Below are positions 34,424-43,733 of a stretch of DNA of 64,000 bases, piece after piece. A program made the position numbers and the translations under genes. This stretch comes from Mycobacteroides sp. LB1. Lineage in GTDB: Bacteria; Actinomycetota; Actinomycetes; Mycobacteriales; Mycobacteriaceae. Below the pieces are notes generated by a model. That model saw only the letters and a program-made list of their open reading frames with translations. It was not told the origin of the DNA and ran no database searches. The stretch covers positions 248,001-312,000 of the forward strand of contig NZ_JACCFF010000007.1 of assembly GCF_013449725.1 (NCBI RefSeq), read 5' to 3'. The first letter of the stretch is position 1; the number at the start of each line of letters is the position of its first letter.

Positions 34424-36385
34424 ATGTCGAACGTCTATAGCCAAAGTGCACCAATGGAGTACGGATCCGAAGCGTGCCTGCTGCCTGTGCGAGACCGGAT
34501 ATCCGGTCCGGCGACGGCCCGAAAGCTTCAGAAGACATTTTTTGTCTATTTTATGGTGTTCACATTAGGGGTCGCGCTGGCAGCGGTCACCCCTTCGACT
34601 GGATGGCGAGCCTTCGGATTGGGCCTGATCGTGCCCGGGGGTGGCTTCTGGTACGCAGCTGACGTCGTCATGGCACTGGTGTCGGTGGCGGCTGTGGTCG
34701 TGGGTGGGTTGATCTGGATCTTGACCGGCGCAATGTTTGTCTGGCCGATCGCCTGGATAGCTACGGCGGCGCTAGCAGCCCATCACGCTGAGTATCACTC
34801 GCGTGGACATGCCCACCACGGCGGGCTGTGGCATTCAGCCTTGTGGATGGTGCCGCTGGCGACTGCTGGTGTGGTAGTGGGTTCGCTTGTTTGGCGATAC
34901 TGGGCATGGCAACGCAGCAAACATACTGTCGAGGTCATTAATCGTAAGCTTGTGCAACGGCACGCGGAACGAATTGGGGTGTCAACGTCGCGGCACGCGC
35001 AACCGGATGAGCTGACCGAAAAAGACATGGCATTCGCGAGGTACACGGTCAATCTTGCATTGCAGCCTTTCGATTCTTTCGAGGGTTTCGATCTGCTAGA
35101 ACAGTTCCAAGGGAGCTCGCTTCGTTATCAGCTCTTCACCACCCAACTTGCGCTCGCAAATTACCAAGCCTCACACGCGCCAGCATTTGGGGGTTATCTT
35201 GCTGAAGCTCAACACGCCTTAATTACCAAAATGACCCACCGCAAGGTTTGGGGCTATTGGTTCTGGGAGAGCCTAATCGGCAACTTCAGAGTCGGTCATG
35301 ATCCTATAGTCAAAGACAATGTCATGTTCAGTGGTTATCTGGCCACTATGCTCGGGGCGTACCAAACAGTGACCGGGGATAGCACGTTCGATCAGGCCGG
35401 GTCGCTCAGCTTCCATCATAAAGAAGATGTATTCGAATACGATCAGCATCGCGTGGCTCACGCAGTACTCGCCAACATGCTAAACAGTAACCTCTGCCTT
35501 TATCCGTGTGAACCAAACTTCGTTTATCCGGTATGTAATTCAATCGCCCTAGCGGGGCTAGCATCATACGACCATAATCACGGCACAGGTCTAGCGCAAC
35601 AGATTTCGGATCGCTTCCGTGACTCACTGGAAAACAATTTTATGGGCTTCTCCGGGCGCCTGCTGTTTATGCGTTCGAGCCGTCTAGGGCTGACGTTGCC
35701 CACTCTGCGCATGGCCGCCGTCGATGCAGCGATTGCCATGGCACTCCTGCCCGTGTTGCCTGATATCGCTACTCGCACCTGGGAAGTAATGAGAATGCAG
35801 GTAATCGACCTGACACAATCCATACCCAAAGTGAAGATGGCGCCCTGGGAGCGCGTCGACCCGGGCACGTATCGGCCGTCATTGATGACCACATACTCGG
35901 CCCTGGCGGCCGCGGCGGGTGTCATGGGCGATACGGAGGTGTTAAAAGCGATGCTTAATATCATTGATGCCACCTATGAGCCGGTAGAACTAGACGGCGC
36001 GATGCGTTTCCCGAAACTATCCGTCGTAACAAATATCGGATATATCAGCGCCCGCTTTTACCGGGCTACTGCAACCAACGCACCCGAGTCCGGCCCAAGA
36101 CTGGCGCAAGTCGCATTCCCTGATGTCATGGTAGTCAGCGCACACGTCAAAAACGAATCTCTTTATATAACGCTACAACCGGGCAATGGCCCTCAAGCGA
36201 AGACCAAGCTCAAATTTGAAAACTTGGATCCAGGGGTACGCTATCTTCTCGTCAATGGGGCTGTACATTCAGAGATCACCGCCAGCAGTATCGGAGAGTC
36301 CTTCACTGAGATAAGTCTCAACGAGCGTAGCCAATTTATCTTGCGCCCCGCCCGCCATGCCGACCTCTCACAGCTCAGAGCATGA
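34424..36385 (+). CDS. Membrane-anchored linalool dehydratase/isomerase-like protein
   Basis: 653 residues. The N-terminal 160 residues hold about three or four membrane segments (for example VYFMVFTLGVALAAV). The rest resembles the (alpha/alpha)6 barrel of Castellaniella linalool dehydratase/isomerase (Ldi). Shared blocks: KVWGYWF against RVWGDWE, DPIVKDNVMFSGYL against DPIEKENIMYKGHL, and PCEPNFVYPVCNSIA against VCEPDNYFVQCNSVA. Cysteines 362 and 371 keep the spacing of the Ldi active-site pair. Ldi hydrates/dehydrates and isomerises monoterpene alcohols; this protein's substrate is unknown. The gene is AT-richer than its surroundings (sampled lines 42-50% GC), suggesting acquisition. Confidence 0.75.
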   Translation: MSNVYSQSAPMEYGSEACLLPVRDRISGPATARKLQKTFFVYFMVFTLGVALAAVTPSTGWRAFGLGLIVPGGGFWYAADVVMALVSVAAVVVGGLIWILTGAMFVWPIAWIATAALAAHHAEYHSRGHAHHGGLWHSALWMVPLATAGVVVGSLVWRYWAWQRSKHTVEVINRKLVQRHAERIGVSTSRHAQPDELTEKDMAFARYTVNLALQPFDSFEGFDLLEQFQGSSLRYQLFTTQLALANYQASHAPAFGGYLAEAQHALITKMTHRKVWGYWFWESLIGNFRVGHDPIVKDNVMFSGYLATMLGAYQTVTGDSTFDQAGSLSFHHKEDVFEYDQHRVAHAVLANMLNSNLCLYPCEPNFVYPVCNSIALAGLASYDHNHGTGLAQQISDRFRDSLENNFMGFSGRLLFMRSSRLGLTLPTLRMAAVDAAIAMALLPVLPDIATRTWEVMRMQVIDLTQSIPKVKMAPWERVDPGTYRPSLMTTYSALAAAAGVMGDTEVLKAMLNIIDATYEPVELDGAMRFPKLSVVTNIGYISARFYRATATNAPESGPRLAQVAFPDVMVVSAHVKNESLYITLQPGNGPQAKTKLKFENLDPGVRYLLVNGAVHSEITASSIGESFTEISLNERSQFILRPARHADLSQLRA

Positions 36386-36425
36386 CGAGGAAGCTACGAT
36401 AATCGACACTCCTCGACCAAGGAGT

Positions 36426-36442
36426 ATCCTGCCGTACAGGAT
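36426..36442. terminator. Small hairpin between convergent Ldi-like and mce genes
   Basis: A perfect 6-bp stem, ATCCTG (36426-36431) with CAGGAT (36437-36442), has a 5-base loop and is followed rightward by GGAATTTTG. A second inverted repeat TGGAA/TTCCA overlaps that T-run. It lies 41 bp past the Ldi-like stop codon and could end that transcript. The remaining gap to 36642 shows nothing convincing. Confidence 0.45.
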
Positions 36443-36642
36443 GGAATTTTGTTCCATATTTGCCGCAATCTCGCAAAGAACGTCTCGTCTCCGATAGTTC
36501 ACCACGATCCCGCACCTTTCGGCGCCGAGATCATACATTCTCATTGACCTGTCTTGCGCCGACTTATCTCGTGACATATCGCGTCAGTCACTCAAGGTTA
36601 GGCAGCCGCGTCCAGGCAAACTGCGAGCCTGACCGCTTCCCT

Positions 36643-37944
36643 CTAGTTGCCTGACCGGGGCGGTGATACAGGCTCGGGCGGCGGCGGGGGATCGATGGGC
36701 AGTGTGGGACCACCGTACGGCGTGGGTATTGAGAATCTTCCCTTGGGAGTTGGGTCTGTTCGCTGCAACGGATCAGCGTTGGGTGGAGGGTTCGCGGTGT
36801 CATCCCCGGCCGGTCGGGGGGCGTTACGGGCTCCCCGTACTAATACCGCAGGATCAGGGTTGCTGCAGTACGAAGTATTGGCGTACGGCTCGGGGTAGTC
36901 AGCAGCTGACGGTGGTTCTCGGGGTGTGCTGTAGTCGCAGGAGTAGCGGGGATAGATATCGGCGATCGCCCAGAGGCCACCGTCGTGTACCGCGGCACCG
37001 AGAGCATCGACCATCGATACCCGGTCCGGGCGAAGGAACTGATTGAGTGCGGGCACGCGCACATACGACAGCGGCGCGATGACAGCCAGATTCCCCAGGA
37101 GCTGCACCATGGTGTCGGAATTATCGGCGAACAGTGCGTCAAGCTTGGCCAGTGTGTCGGGCCCGTTAGCCAGCATGGAGCGATAGCCGCCATCCATCGC
37201 CGCAATGCCATGAAGGAGCGGACGGAGGTTTCGCGACGTCTCCGATAACCCAGGATTGACATCGCTAAGTGTGGTCAGAATCAGCCGGCTGTTCTTGAGG
37301 ACGCTTACCGTCTCCGGCAGTACCGCATCAAGTGTCGAGAGCAGGAACGTCGCCCCGCCGAGAATTGCGGATAGCTTTTCGGGTGCAGTGGGGCTCACGC
37401 CCAGCTCACGTGTGATTGCGCGAAGTTTGACAGGATCGATTTGGGCAAGTAGCCCGTCCGAGTCGGCGAGCATCTGCGCTAGCGAAACGGGAACGGAAGT
37501 TCGCTGCTGATCTACTACACTGCCAGCCACCAGGTATGGGCCGGAGCGGCCATCGGCCCGGAAGTTCACGTATTGCTCGCCGGCCGGGGAAAGGCCCGAG
37601 ACCTCTACGGTGCTGCTCTCTGGAATCTGCACACTGGAGTCGATCCTGGCGACCGCGGTGACGCCGCTGCCGTCGGCAGCGATGGATTCGATCCGCCCGA
37701 TCGGTGCACCCCGCAAAGTAACGTCTTGGTTGGGCAGCAGCCCGCCGGATTCCGCAAGGTGAATCCTGACGGCGATCGTGGAAGCGGCGGGGTTGACGCG
37801 CAGCGCCCCAAACATGAGGTACCAGAGACCAAGCGCCAGGATCAGAGCTACGGCGATGGCCGAGGTCAGGGACCGGCGCCGCATCCCTGCTTGGACCATC
37901 GTCAGCACGCCCCGGGCTAAGGGCTCGAAAAGGCTTGTTGTCAT
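36643..37944 (-). CDS. mceF: Mce-family protein MceF
   Basis: 433 residues. An N-terminal membrane anchor (SAIAVALILALGLWYLMFG) is followed by the MCE/MlaD domain with GGLLPNQDVTLRGAPIGRIESI, a long alpha-helical region, and a Pro-rich C-terminal tail (PPPPPEPVSPP). It is the last gene of the operon and begins 2 bp after mceE. Mce subunits form a hexameric lipid-carrying tube across the cell envelope that delivers hydrophobic substrates to the YrbE permease. Confidence 0.92.
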   Translation of the reverse strand: MTTSLFEPLARGVLTMVQAGMRRRSLTSAIAVALILALGLWYLMFGALRVNPAASTIAVRIHLAESGGLLPNQDVTLRGAPIGRIESIAADGSGVTAVARIDSSVQIPESSTVEVSGLSPAGEQYVNFRADGRSGPYLVAGSVVDQQRTSVPVSLAQMLADSDGLLAQIDPVKLRAITRELGVSPTAPEKLSAILGGATFLLSTLDAVLPETVSVLKNSRLILTTLSDVNPGLSETSRNLRPLLHGIAAMDGGYRSMLANGPDTLAKLDALFADNSDTMVQLLGNLAVIAPLSYVRVPALNQFLRPDRVSMVDALGAAVHDGGLWAIADIYPRYSCDYSTPREPPSAADYPEPYANTSYCSNPDPAVLVRGARNAPRPAGDDTANPPPNADPLQRTDPTPKGRFSIPTPYGGPTLPIDPPPPPEPVSPPRSGN

Positions 37945-37946
37945 GG

Positions 37947-39062
37947 CTATTTCGGCCCTGCACCCACAACGCGTTCCTGCAGGCGGAGCAAGCTGTACCG
38001 GAACGAGCCGATCATCGCATCCCAGTCAGCTCGTTTCGGCCCGTGGAACCCGGGATCACCGGGATACCCGATATCGGGTATCGATCCGAGCGCGATTTTC
38101 ATGACGTCGATTTGTCCTGGGATGGCTGTGCCCTGAGCTGTCTTAATGAACGGGGGTAGCAGCCGATTGATGCCCCATAGGAGCGGATCGGGATGTGTCG
38201 CAACCTGATTGAACTTATCGGAGATCGTGTTGACATCCGCCAGGATGCTGCGGGTGTCCGTGCCCTGTATTGATGGGAACCTGGAGAGCTGTCGGGTTAT
38301 CCCACTCAGCTGGCCGATCATCTCGGCAGCCTGCCCCGTATTGTCTGCCAGTGCTTCGGTGGCCGGAGCGCCGGCCGCCAAGATGTCAGTGATCTGGTCC
38401 TGACTTGCCGTGAGGATTTTAGCTAGCTGATTTGATTCGGATAGCGCGGCTTCGAATTGACCGGAGCGAGAGTTCATTGCCGTCAGCAGCTGATTGGACT
38501 TCCGCAGGATGTCGGCAAACGCCGCACCGTTGCCACCGGCGGCCTTTCCCAGGCTATTGGTCAGCTTAGTCATGTTCCGGACTGCCCCACCGTTTACCAG
38601 TACTGCCGCCGAGCTCAGCACCGCTTCGACAGTGGACGCCGATGTGGTGGATTCCAGCCCGATAGTTGCTCCGTCACCGAGCAGAGGGGCGTCATCGGCG
38701 GCCGATGCGGGCGGCTTCAGCGAGACGAATACATCGCCCAGGGGGGTCGCGGACCGGAGTTCAGCGGTGGTGCCCACGGGGATGCGGATACCTGCTCTGA
38801 TACGCAAGGTTGTATGGGCGGTGTAACCCTTCGCCGATATTGACTCAAGCTCGCCGATATCCGCGCCGGCGAGCTTGACGTGTGCTCTGGCGGGAAGATT
38901 CAGTGCATTAGCGAAAACGACGTTCAGTGCGTAACTCGTGGTGTTGAGCGCCGGCGCTGGGAGCGGCAGGCTTTCCAATCCGGTGCTGCACGCGGGCGTC
39001 AGCGGGATCGCCACTGCTGCGGCCATGACAGCGGCAACGTGCCGAATGGTTTTGGTGCGCAC
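37947..39062 (-). CDS. mceE: Mce-family lipoprotein MceE (LprK-like)
   Basis: 371 residues from the GTG at 39060-39062, placed 2 bp after the mceD stop codon; the frame extends further upstream only across mceD. The N-terminus is a lipoprotein signal with lipobox LTPACS, the usual mark of the E subunit (LprK type). The MCE domain follows (NLPARAHVKLAGADIGELESI), then a long helical region and an ordered C-terminus (IPDIGYPGDPGF). It should be lipid-anchored and contribute to the Mce tube. Confidence 0.92.
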   Translation of the reverse strand: MRTKTIRHVAAVMAAAVAIPLTPACSTGLESLPLPAPALNTTSYALNVVFANALNLPARAHVKLAGADIGELESISAKGYTAHTTLRIRAGIRIPVGTTAELRSATPLGDVFVSLKPPASAADDAPLLGDGATIGLESTTSASTVEAVLSSAAVLVNGGAVRNMTKLTNSLGKAAGGNGAAFADILRKSNQLLTAMNSRSGQFEAALSESNQLAKILTASQDQITDILAAGAPATEALADNTGQAAEMIGQLSGITRQLSRFPSIQGTDTRSILADVNTISDKFNQVATHPDPLLWGINRLLPPFIKTAQGTAIPGQIDVMKIALGSIPDIGYPGDPGFHGPKRADWDAMIGSFRYSLLRLQERVVGAGPK

Positions 39063-39064
39063 AG

Positions 39065-40168
39065 CTATTGCCCCATCCTTACCAGTCCATCGAGCATGTA
39101 TGTTAAACCGAAATCTGGTCCGTAATCCTGGAGAGTGCCGGTGCTGCAACCAAGTTGACGAAGTCCCATGAGATTGCATATCTCTTTGGTAAGACCGCTG
39201 TCGAACATCATCTTGTCGAGCAGAAAATGTGCCCGGATTGCTCCGCCTTCCATATCGACGGCGTTGCCGATATTGCCCGCGAGCAGGGGTAGTACGTCGA
39301 AAACCTCCGCGATCTCACGTTGTTTGTTTACCGCAGTGTCGGTAATGGTTGTCGTCTGCAGGATCGTCTTTTTGAGGCTGTCGCGGTTCTTATCCAGGAG
39401 GTCAGCAGCCTCGATGAGGAGCTGATTCATCTGCTTGCCAGCGGTTCCTGAACCGAAATCTTCATCAGCCAGTATCCGACTTAGCTGGTGGACATCCGAA
39501 CCGAACTTCCGGATGGTGGTGTCGTTGTCGACTGCCGCCTGGGTCAGAGAACTCAAGCTAGCGACTATCCGGGTGATGTTGTCCTTGGTTTGCGTGCCGC
39601 CATCGGCGCTAAGCCTCATGGCTTGGGAGAGCTGGTCAAGGGCGTCTTTGATTTCCGGTCCGCGGCCTGATGTCACCTCATTACCGATGGCAATCAGGTG
39701 ACCGACGGGTCCGCTCCCGTTGCCCTCGCCCTTCAGCGCCTTCGCGAGGCGGTCAACCATTGCGAGCACTCTGTCGAACTGCACAGGAGTTTTTGTTCTG
39801 GCGAGGCCAATAAGATCTCCGTCCCGCAGCGCTGGTCCCTCGCGATAGGGCGGAGTGAGCTCAATATGGCGATCGGTCAGGATAGAGGTCGATACCGTGA
39901 CTGCCTGCACGTTTGCTGGAACTTTGATCTTTTTGTCAACGGTGAAGGTGACGTTTACATAGTCGGCGTTGGGCGTGATGGTAGTTACCGTACCGACCGG
40001 CATTCCCAGCACAGACACCACATTGCCGACGTACAGACCGGACACATCAGCGAATTGCGCTGTTAGAGTGACTTGCTGATTCACCGGACCTATTTGCGGC
40101 CACGTGGCCGCGGCCGCGATTGTCACTGCGATGATCAGAACAAGCGCCGCAAGTAAGCGTCGAGTCAT
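39065..40168 (-). CDS. mceD: Mce-family protein MceD
   Basis: 367 residues from the ATG at 40166-40168, which overlaps the mceC stop (ATGA). N-terminal anchor (RRLLAALVLIIAVTIAAAATW), MCE domain with VSGLYVGNVVSVLGMPVGTVTTI, then DRHIELTPPYREGP and a long helical domain. The C-terminus has a Cys pair (EICNLMGLRQLGCSTG). Subunit order and the ATGA coupling are as in other mycobacterial mce operons. Confidence 0.92.
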   Translation of the reverse strand: MTRRLLAALVLIIAVTIAAAATWPQIGPVNQQVTLTAQFADVSGLYVGNVVSVLGMPVGTVTTITPNADYVNVTFTVDKKIKVPANVQAVTVSTSILTDRHIELTPPYREGPALRDGDLIGLARTKTPVQFDRVLAMVDRLAKALKGEGNGSGPVGHLIAIGNEVTSGRGPEIKDALDQLSQAMRLSADGGTQTKDNITRIVASLSSLTQAAVDNDTTIRKFGSDVHQLSRILADEDFGSGTAGKQMNQLLIEAADLLDKNRDSLKKTILQTTTITDTAVNKQREIAEVFDVLPLLAGNIGNAVDMEGGAIRAHFLLDKMMFDSGLTKEICNLMGLRQLGCSTGTLQDYGPDFGLTYMLDGLVRMGQ

Positions 40169-41235
40169 TTGCAATCCTTGAAATATTGGGGCACGTTCAA
40201 CTGTGTGGCCCGTCCGCTGATTGCGCACATCCAGGAGTCGACGACAAATCCGTTGGCGAGGTGGATATCAATCGAATTGCCCGTCCCGAACGCGTTGGTA
40301 ACTTCCCGAAGAACGATAGGGGAGGTCTGCAGCAGATTTCGGAAGTAGTCGTCATGGTCACTGATCAGTGCGGTCATTCTTTTCAGGCTGGTCAACATGT
40401 TGTCGATACCCGCCCGGTCTGTGACCACGACCTTATTGAGCACGTCGAGCAGCCCGGTGACAGCGGATAACATGCGGTGGAACGTTTCTCGCCGGGACAG
40501 GAATTCGGCGAGCACGTCGCGGCCCTGGCTGACCAGTGAGCCGATACTTGCTTGCTGATTGCGCAAGGTTCCGGTTATCAACGCCGTGCTCTCCAACAGA
40601 CTGCCGACCTCGTTGCGGCGTTTTGCGACAATGGAAGATAGATCCTTGATGTCCTTCACCGCCCGGGGGACGATCGGTGGCAGGCCTTCGAGTTGATGGC
40701 TCAGGACCGTCAGCGAGGTTCCGACTTGTTCTGCATCTACCTGTTCAAAGGTGCTCGTCGCGTCCTGCAGGGCGGCCTGCAGGTCGTACGGCACCGTCGT
40801 TTGCGCGAGCGGGATCGTGCGGTTAGTCAGAGCACCGGTTCGTCCGGGTTTGAGTTCCAGATACCGCGAACCGAGCAAAGTGGTCAGCTTGATACCGGCA
40901 GTAGTGCTCGCACCCAGCCGCACGTTGTCCCGCGCCCGGATCTCGACGATGACGCGGTCACCGGCGAGTTCGGTGCCGGTGACCTTGCCCACGGAGACTC
41001 CAGCGATGGAGACGTCGTCACCCGGCCTGATTTGGGCGGCCTGCAAGAACTCGGCCCGGTAGCGTGTATAGCCGATACCGACCCTGTTGATCAGTAGTGT
41101 GGTCGCGACAAGCACCACGACCACACAGATCGTGGTGAGCCCGACGGTGACTGCGTTCCAGGACGTCAGCGGACGTCGAAGCAGCGTGGTTGCCGTCCTC
41201 GAGAACCGTGTGAACAAGTAAGTACGGTTCTTCAT
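40165..41235 (-). CDS. mceC: Mce-family protein MceC
   Basis: 356 residues from the ATG at 41233-41235, which overlaps the mceB stop (ATGA). Anchor segment NAVTVGLTTICVVVVLVATTLL, MCE domain with QIRPGDDVSIAGVSVGKVTGTEL and GSRYLELKPG, then helical repeats, ending near MCAISGRATQLNVPQYFKDCK. This C subunit is unusually short because it lacks the Pro-rich tail found in many MceC proteins (known from memory of the family). Confidence 0.92.
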   Translation of the reverse strand: MKNRTYLFTRFSRTATTLLRRPLTSWNAVTVGLTTICVVVVLVATTLLINRVGIGYTRYRAEFLQAAQIRPGDDVSIAGVSVGKVTGTELAGDRVIVEIRARDNVRLGASTTAGIKLTTLLGSRYLELKPGRTGALTNRTIPLAQTTVPYDLQAALQDATSTFEQVDAEQVGTSLTVLSHQLEGLPPIVPRAVKDIKDLSSIVAKRRNEVGSLLESTALITGTLRNQQASIGSLVSQGRDVLAEFLSRRETFHRMLSAVTGLLDVLNKVVVTDRAGIDNMLTSLKRMTALISDHDDYFRNLLQTSPIVLREVTNAFGTGNSIDIHLANGFVVDSWMCAISGRATQLNVPQYFKDCK

Positions 41236-42281
41236 CCGGCTGGCCTGCATTTCGGCGAATTGGTGGGATGCCCTGACGGATCCGCTCTGTCCAGGATCTG
41301 CGGAATGACTTGCCACAGACCGGGTAGCACGTAGATATCAAAGTTGCAGGCGTATGCCGAGACATAGGCGCCTTGTCCGAAGAAGTTGGAGACGGTCTTC
41401 ATCATCACGGGGAGGTTGGCTCCGAAGAACGCCAGCTGGGGCTCGATATCTGCCATGTGTTGCGCGAAGCCAGGCTGTCGGTTAATCAATTCTCGCAGTG
41501 ATGGATACACCGATTGCGAGATATCCGAAAGACGCCGGATGACAGCCGCAATGGACCCCATATTCGAGACCAGCGCGGCCCTGCGGCTGTTCAGATCGGT
41601 GATGATCCGTCTGCTTTGTACCAGCACGGAATTAAGGTTGTTGTTCTGCTGGGCCAGGCTTTTGACCACCTGGTTGAGTCCGGTGATCACGTCGCCAAGC
41701 AGCTCATCCCGGCCCGCGAGAGTTTCAGTCATGGTCGCCGTCCGGTCGACCAGTCCGGTGATGGAATTGGCGTCGCCCTGCAACGCCTGGATGATTCCAC
41801 TCGTCAAGTCATCGACTTTGCCTGGGTCGAGAACACTGAACAGGGGCTCAAATCCGTTGAGCAGCAGGCCGATATCGAATGACGGCTCGGTGCGCTCGAG
41901 GGGGATCTCGCTACCGGGCGCCAGCTCGGCAGGACCGCCGGTGTGTCCCAGAGCGAGGCCGAGGTATCGCTGCCCGACGATGTTCTGGTAAGTGACAGAG
42001 GCCACGGTGTTGCCGTAAACCTGTTGGTCGTCTTGGACCTGAAAGACGACCTTTGCGAGAGTGTCCTCGACAAGCTGGACACTCTGAACCCGCCCGACCC
42101 GGACGCCGGCCATGCGGACGTCATCGCCTTCTCGCAGGCCGGAGGCGTCACTGAACACAGCCGAGTACACGTTTGTGGGCCCCGATACATTGCGCCGCAA
42201 TGTCGTGAAGACCATGCAGGTCAACACTGTCGATATCACGACGAAGATCGATAGTCCGAGCAGCGGTGTGCGGTAGTTCAT
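41232..42281 (-). CDS. mceB: Mce-family protein MceB
   Basis: 349 residues from the ATG at 42279-42281, which overlaps the mceA stop (ATGA). N-terminal anchor (LLGLSIFVVISTVLTCMVF), MCE domain with ASGLREGDDVRMAGVRVGRVQSV and QRYLGLALGH, then a helical domain. The C-terminus contains YACNFDIYVLPGLWQ and a Cys near the end, as in other MceB proteins. Confidence 0.93.
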   Translation of the reverse strand: MNYRTPLLGLSIFVVISTVLTCMVFTTLRRNVSGPTNVYSAVFSDASGLREGDDVRMAGVRVGRVQSVQLVEDTLAKVVFQVQDDQQVYGNTVASVTYQNIVGQRYLGLALGHTGGPAELAPGSEIPLERTEPSFDIGLLLNGFEPLFSVLDPGKVDDLTSGIIQALQGDANSITGLVDRTATMTETLAGRDELLGDVITGLNQVVKSLAQQNNNLNSVLVQSRRIITDLNSRRAALVSNMGSIAAVIRRLSDISQSVYPSLRELINRQPGFAQHMADIEPQLAFFGANLPVMMKTVSNFFGQGAYVSAYACNFDIYVLPGLWQVIPQILDRADPSGHPTNSPKCRPAG

Positions 42282-43732
42282 TTCGTCTCCTGGCCGGCCG
42301 GCGAGCTGGGCGGGACAATATGCGCGGTTGTTCCGCGGGCGACGGGTCCGAGCAATAGTTGGGTGGCGGATGTGGCGTGCGTTCCGGTGATGGTGCCTAA
42401 CTGGTCACGTTCCTGTGGGCTGCCCACTGGTCCGACGTTGCCGCCATATGACGATGGTTGGGCCGCCGCATCGTTGGCTCCTGCGGGGGGAATCGGCGTT
42501 GACGGGTCAGCGAATTTACCGACATCAGGTGGAAGTGAACCCAAACCCGGTGGCGGAATGAATTTTTCGGGAAGAAGCTGAGGCGGTAGATCAGGCCAGG
42601 CGCGGGGAGGTACGTCAGGTGTCACACCACCGGACTTCCGTGTCGGCGCGGTCTGACAACTTGGCCCCTCAAGCTCCCCATATCGTGGGCAATCCTCGCG
42701 GGTGTAGAGCGTTGTCGGAGTAAACGAGACGATGGCCTTCAGATTTCCGCGCTGCCGCACGGGGTCCCATGCTTGCTCGATGAGTTTGGCCGAGAGGCTA
42801 CTCAGCTTGTTGGCGACACCGGTGAACGACTCGCCGCGCTCTGCGAGCACACCAACGACAGGTGTCAGATCTGTCGTGATGCTGATGAGACGGTCGGTAT
42901 GGTTGTCGAACGCTGCACGTGTCGTGCCGATGGTATGCAGGCTCTTGTTCAGTAAATCCTGGAGCTGAGAGCGCTTTTCTGCGAAGGTGCGCATCGGTAC
43001 CACAGCTTGATGGAGGGAATCGAAAAGATCTGGCGCCGTGGCTTTAAGGTCGTGAGCCGCGGACACAAGCGCCGATAAGGTCGAGGGGTTGGATACATCG
43101 GTGTCAGTGGCGATGACCGAGTTGAGGCTGTCAAGAAGACGTGTGAGCTGTGCTCCGGAGGCCAACAGTGTGTCGCCACGACCCGCGGTGGCCTTGGCTA
43201 GGGTTTCCAAGATTCCAACCGTATTGTCGCCGCGGCTGCGGCCGCCCGCCGCCAAGATATCGCGTAGTTTGCTGACTGTTGTCTGGAAGAGGACGGTGGG
43301 AAGCTCTGTGTCTTCCGCGATCCGATCGCCGTTCTGAAGGGCACGTCCCTCGCCGCGATCGACCAGCTGGACCGAGGACACCGCGAACACATTGCTGGGC
43401 ACTACGCGCGCGGTAACACTCGATGGGATGGTCTTTGCGAAATCGGGTTTCAGATCCAAGCGAACCAGATTCGGAACCCCGTGTTCTGCCGGAATTACGT
43501 CGGTGACAGCACCGACCAGCATCCCGCGGTACTTCACATCCGAACGTGCGGGCAGACCGTCACCGACATTGATCAGCTCCGCGGTGACCTGCACCTGCCG
43601 CTCAAGCCCTCCGGTCGACTTTGCGAGAAGCACCGCTGTGGCGACGACAAGAACGATCAGGACGACGACACCTCGCACTGCCAGGCTTCGGTCGGACGGC
43701 CCGATGGCATTGGGTTCGAAGATGCTTGGCAT
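42278..43732 (-). CDS. mceA: Mce-family protein MceA
   Basis: 484 residues from the ATG at 43730-43732, 1 bp after the yrbEB stop; ten upstream codons in frame are rejected because they lie in yrbEB. Anchor GVVVLIVLVVATAVLL, MCE domain with GDGLPARSDVKYRGMLVGAVTDV, a helical domain, then a long Pro/Gly-rich C-terminal tail of about 120 residues. It is the first of the six Mce subunits. Confidence 0.93.
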   Translation of the reverse strand: MPSIFEPNAIGPSDRSLAVRGVVVLIVLVVATAVLLAKSTGGLERQVQVTAELINVGDGLPARSDVKYRGMLVGAVTDVIPAEHGVPNLVRLDLKPDFAKTIPSSVTARVVPSNVFAVSSVQLVDRGEGRALQNGDRIAEDTELPTVLFQTTVSKLRDILAAGGRSRGDNTVGILETLAKATAGRGDTLLASGAQLTRLLDSLNSVIATDTDVSNPSTLSALVSAAHDLKATAPDLFDSLHQAVVPMRTFAEKRSQLQDLLNKSLHTIGTTRAAFDNHTDRLISITTDLTPVVGVLAERGESFTGVANKLSSLSAKLIEQAWDPVRQRGNLKAIVSFTPTTLYTREDCPRYGELEGPSCQTAPTRKSGGVTPDVPPRAWPDLPPQLLPEKFIPPPGLGSLPPDVGKFADPSTPIPPAGANDAAAQPSSYGGNVGPVGSPQERDQLGTITGTHATSATQLLLGPVARGTTAHIVPPSSPAGQETK

Positions 43733-43733
43733 C

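Noticed and set aside
36368..36577. 69-codon leftward ORF between the Ldi-like and mceF genes
   Set aside because: It overlaps the Ldi-like gene and the hairpin, and has no ribosome site or recognisable features.
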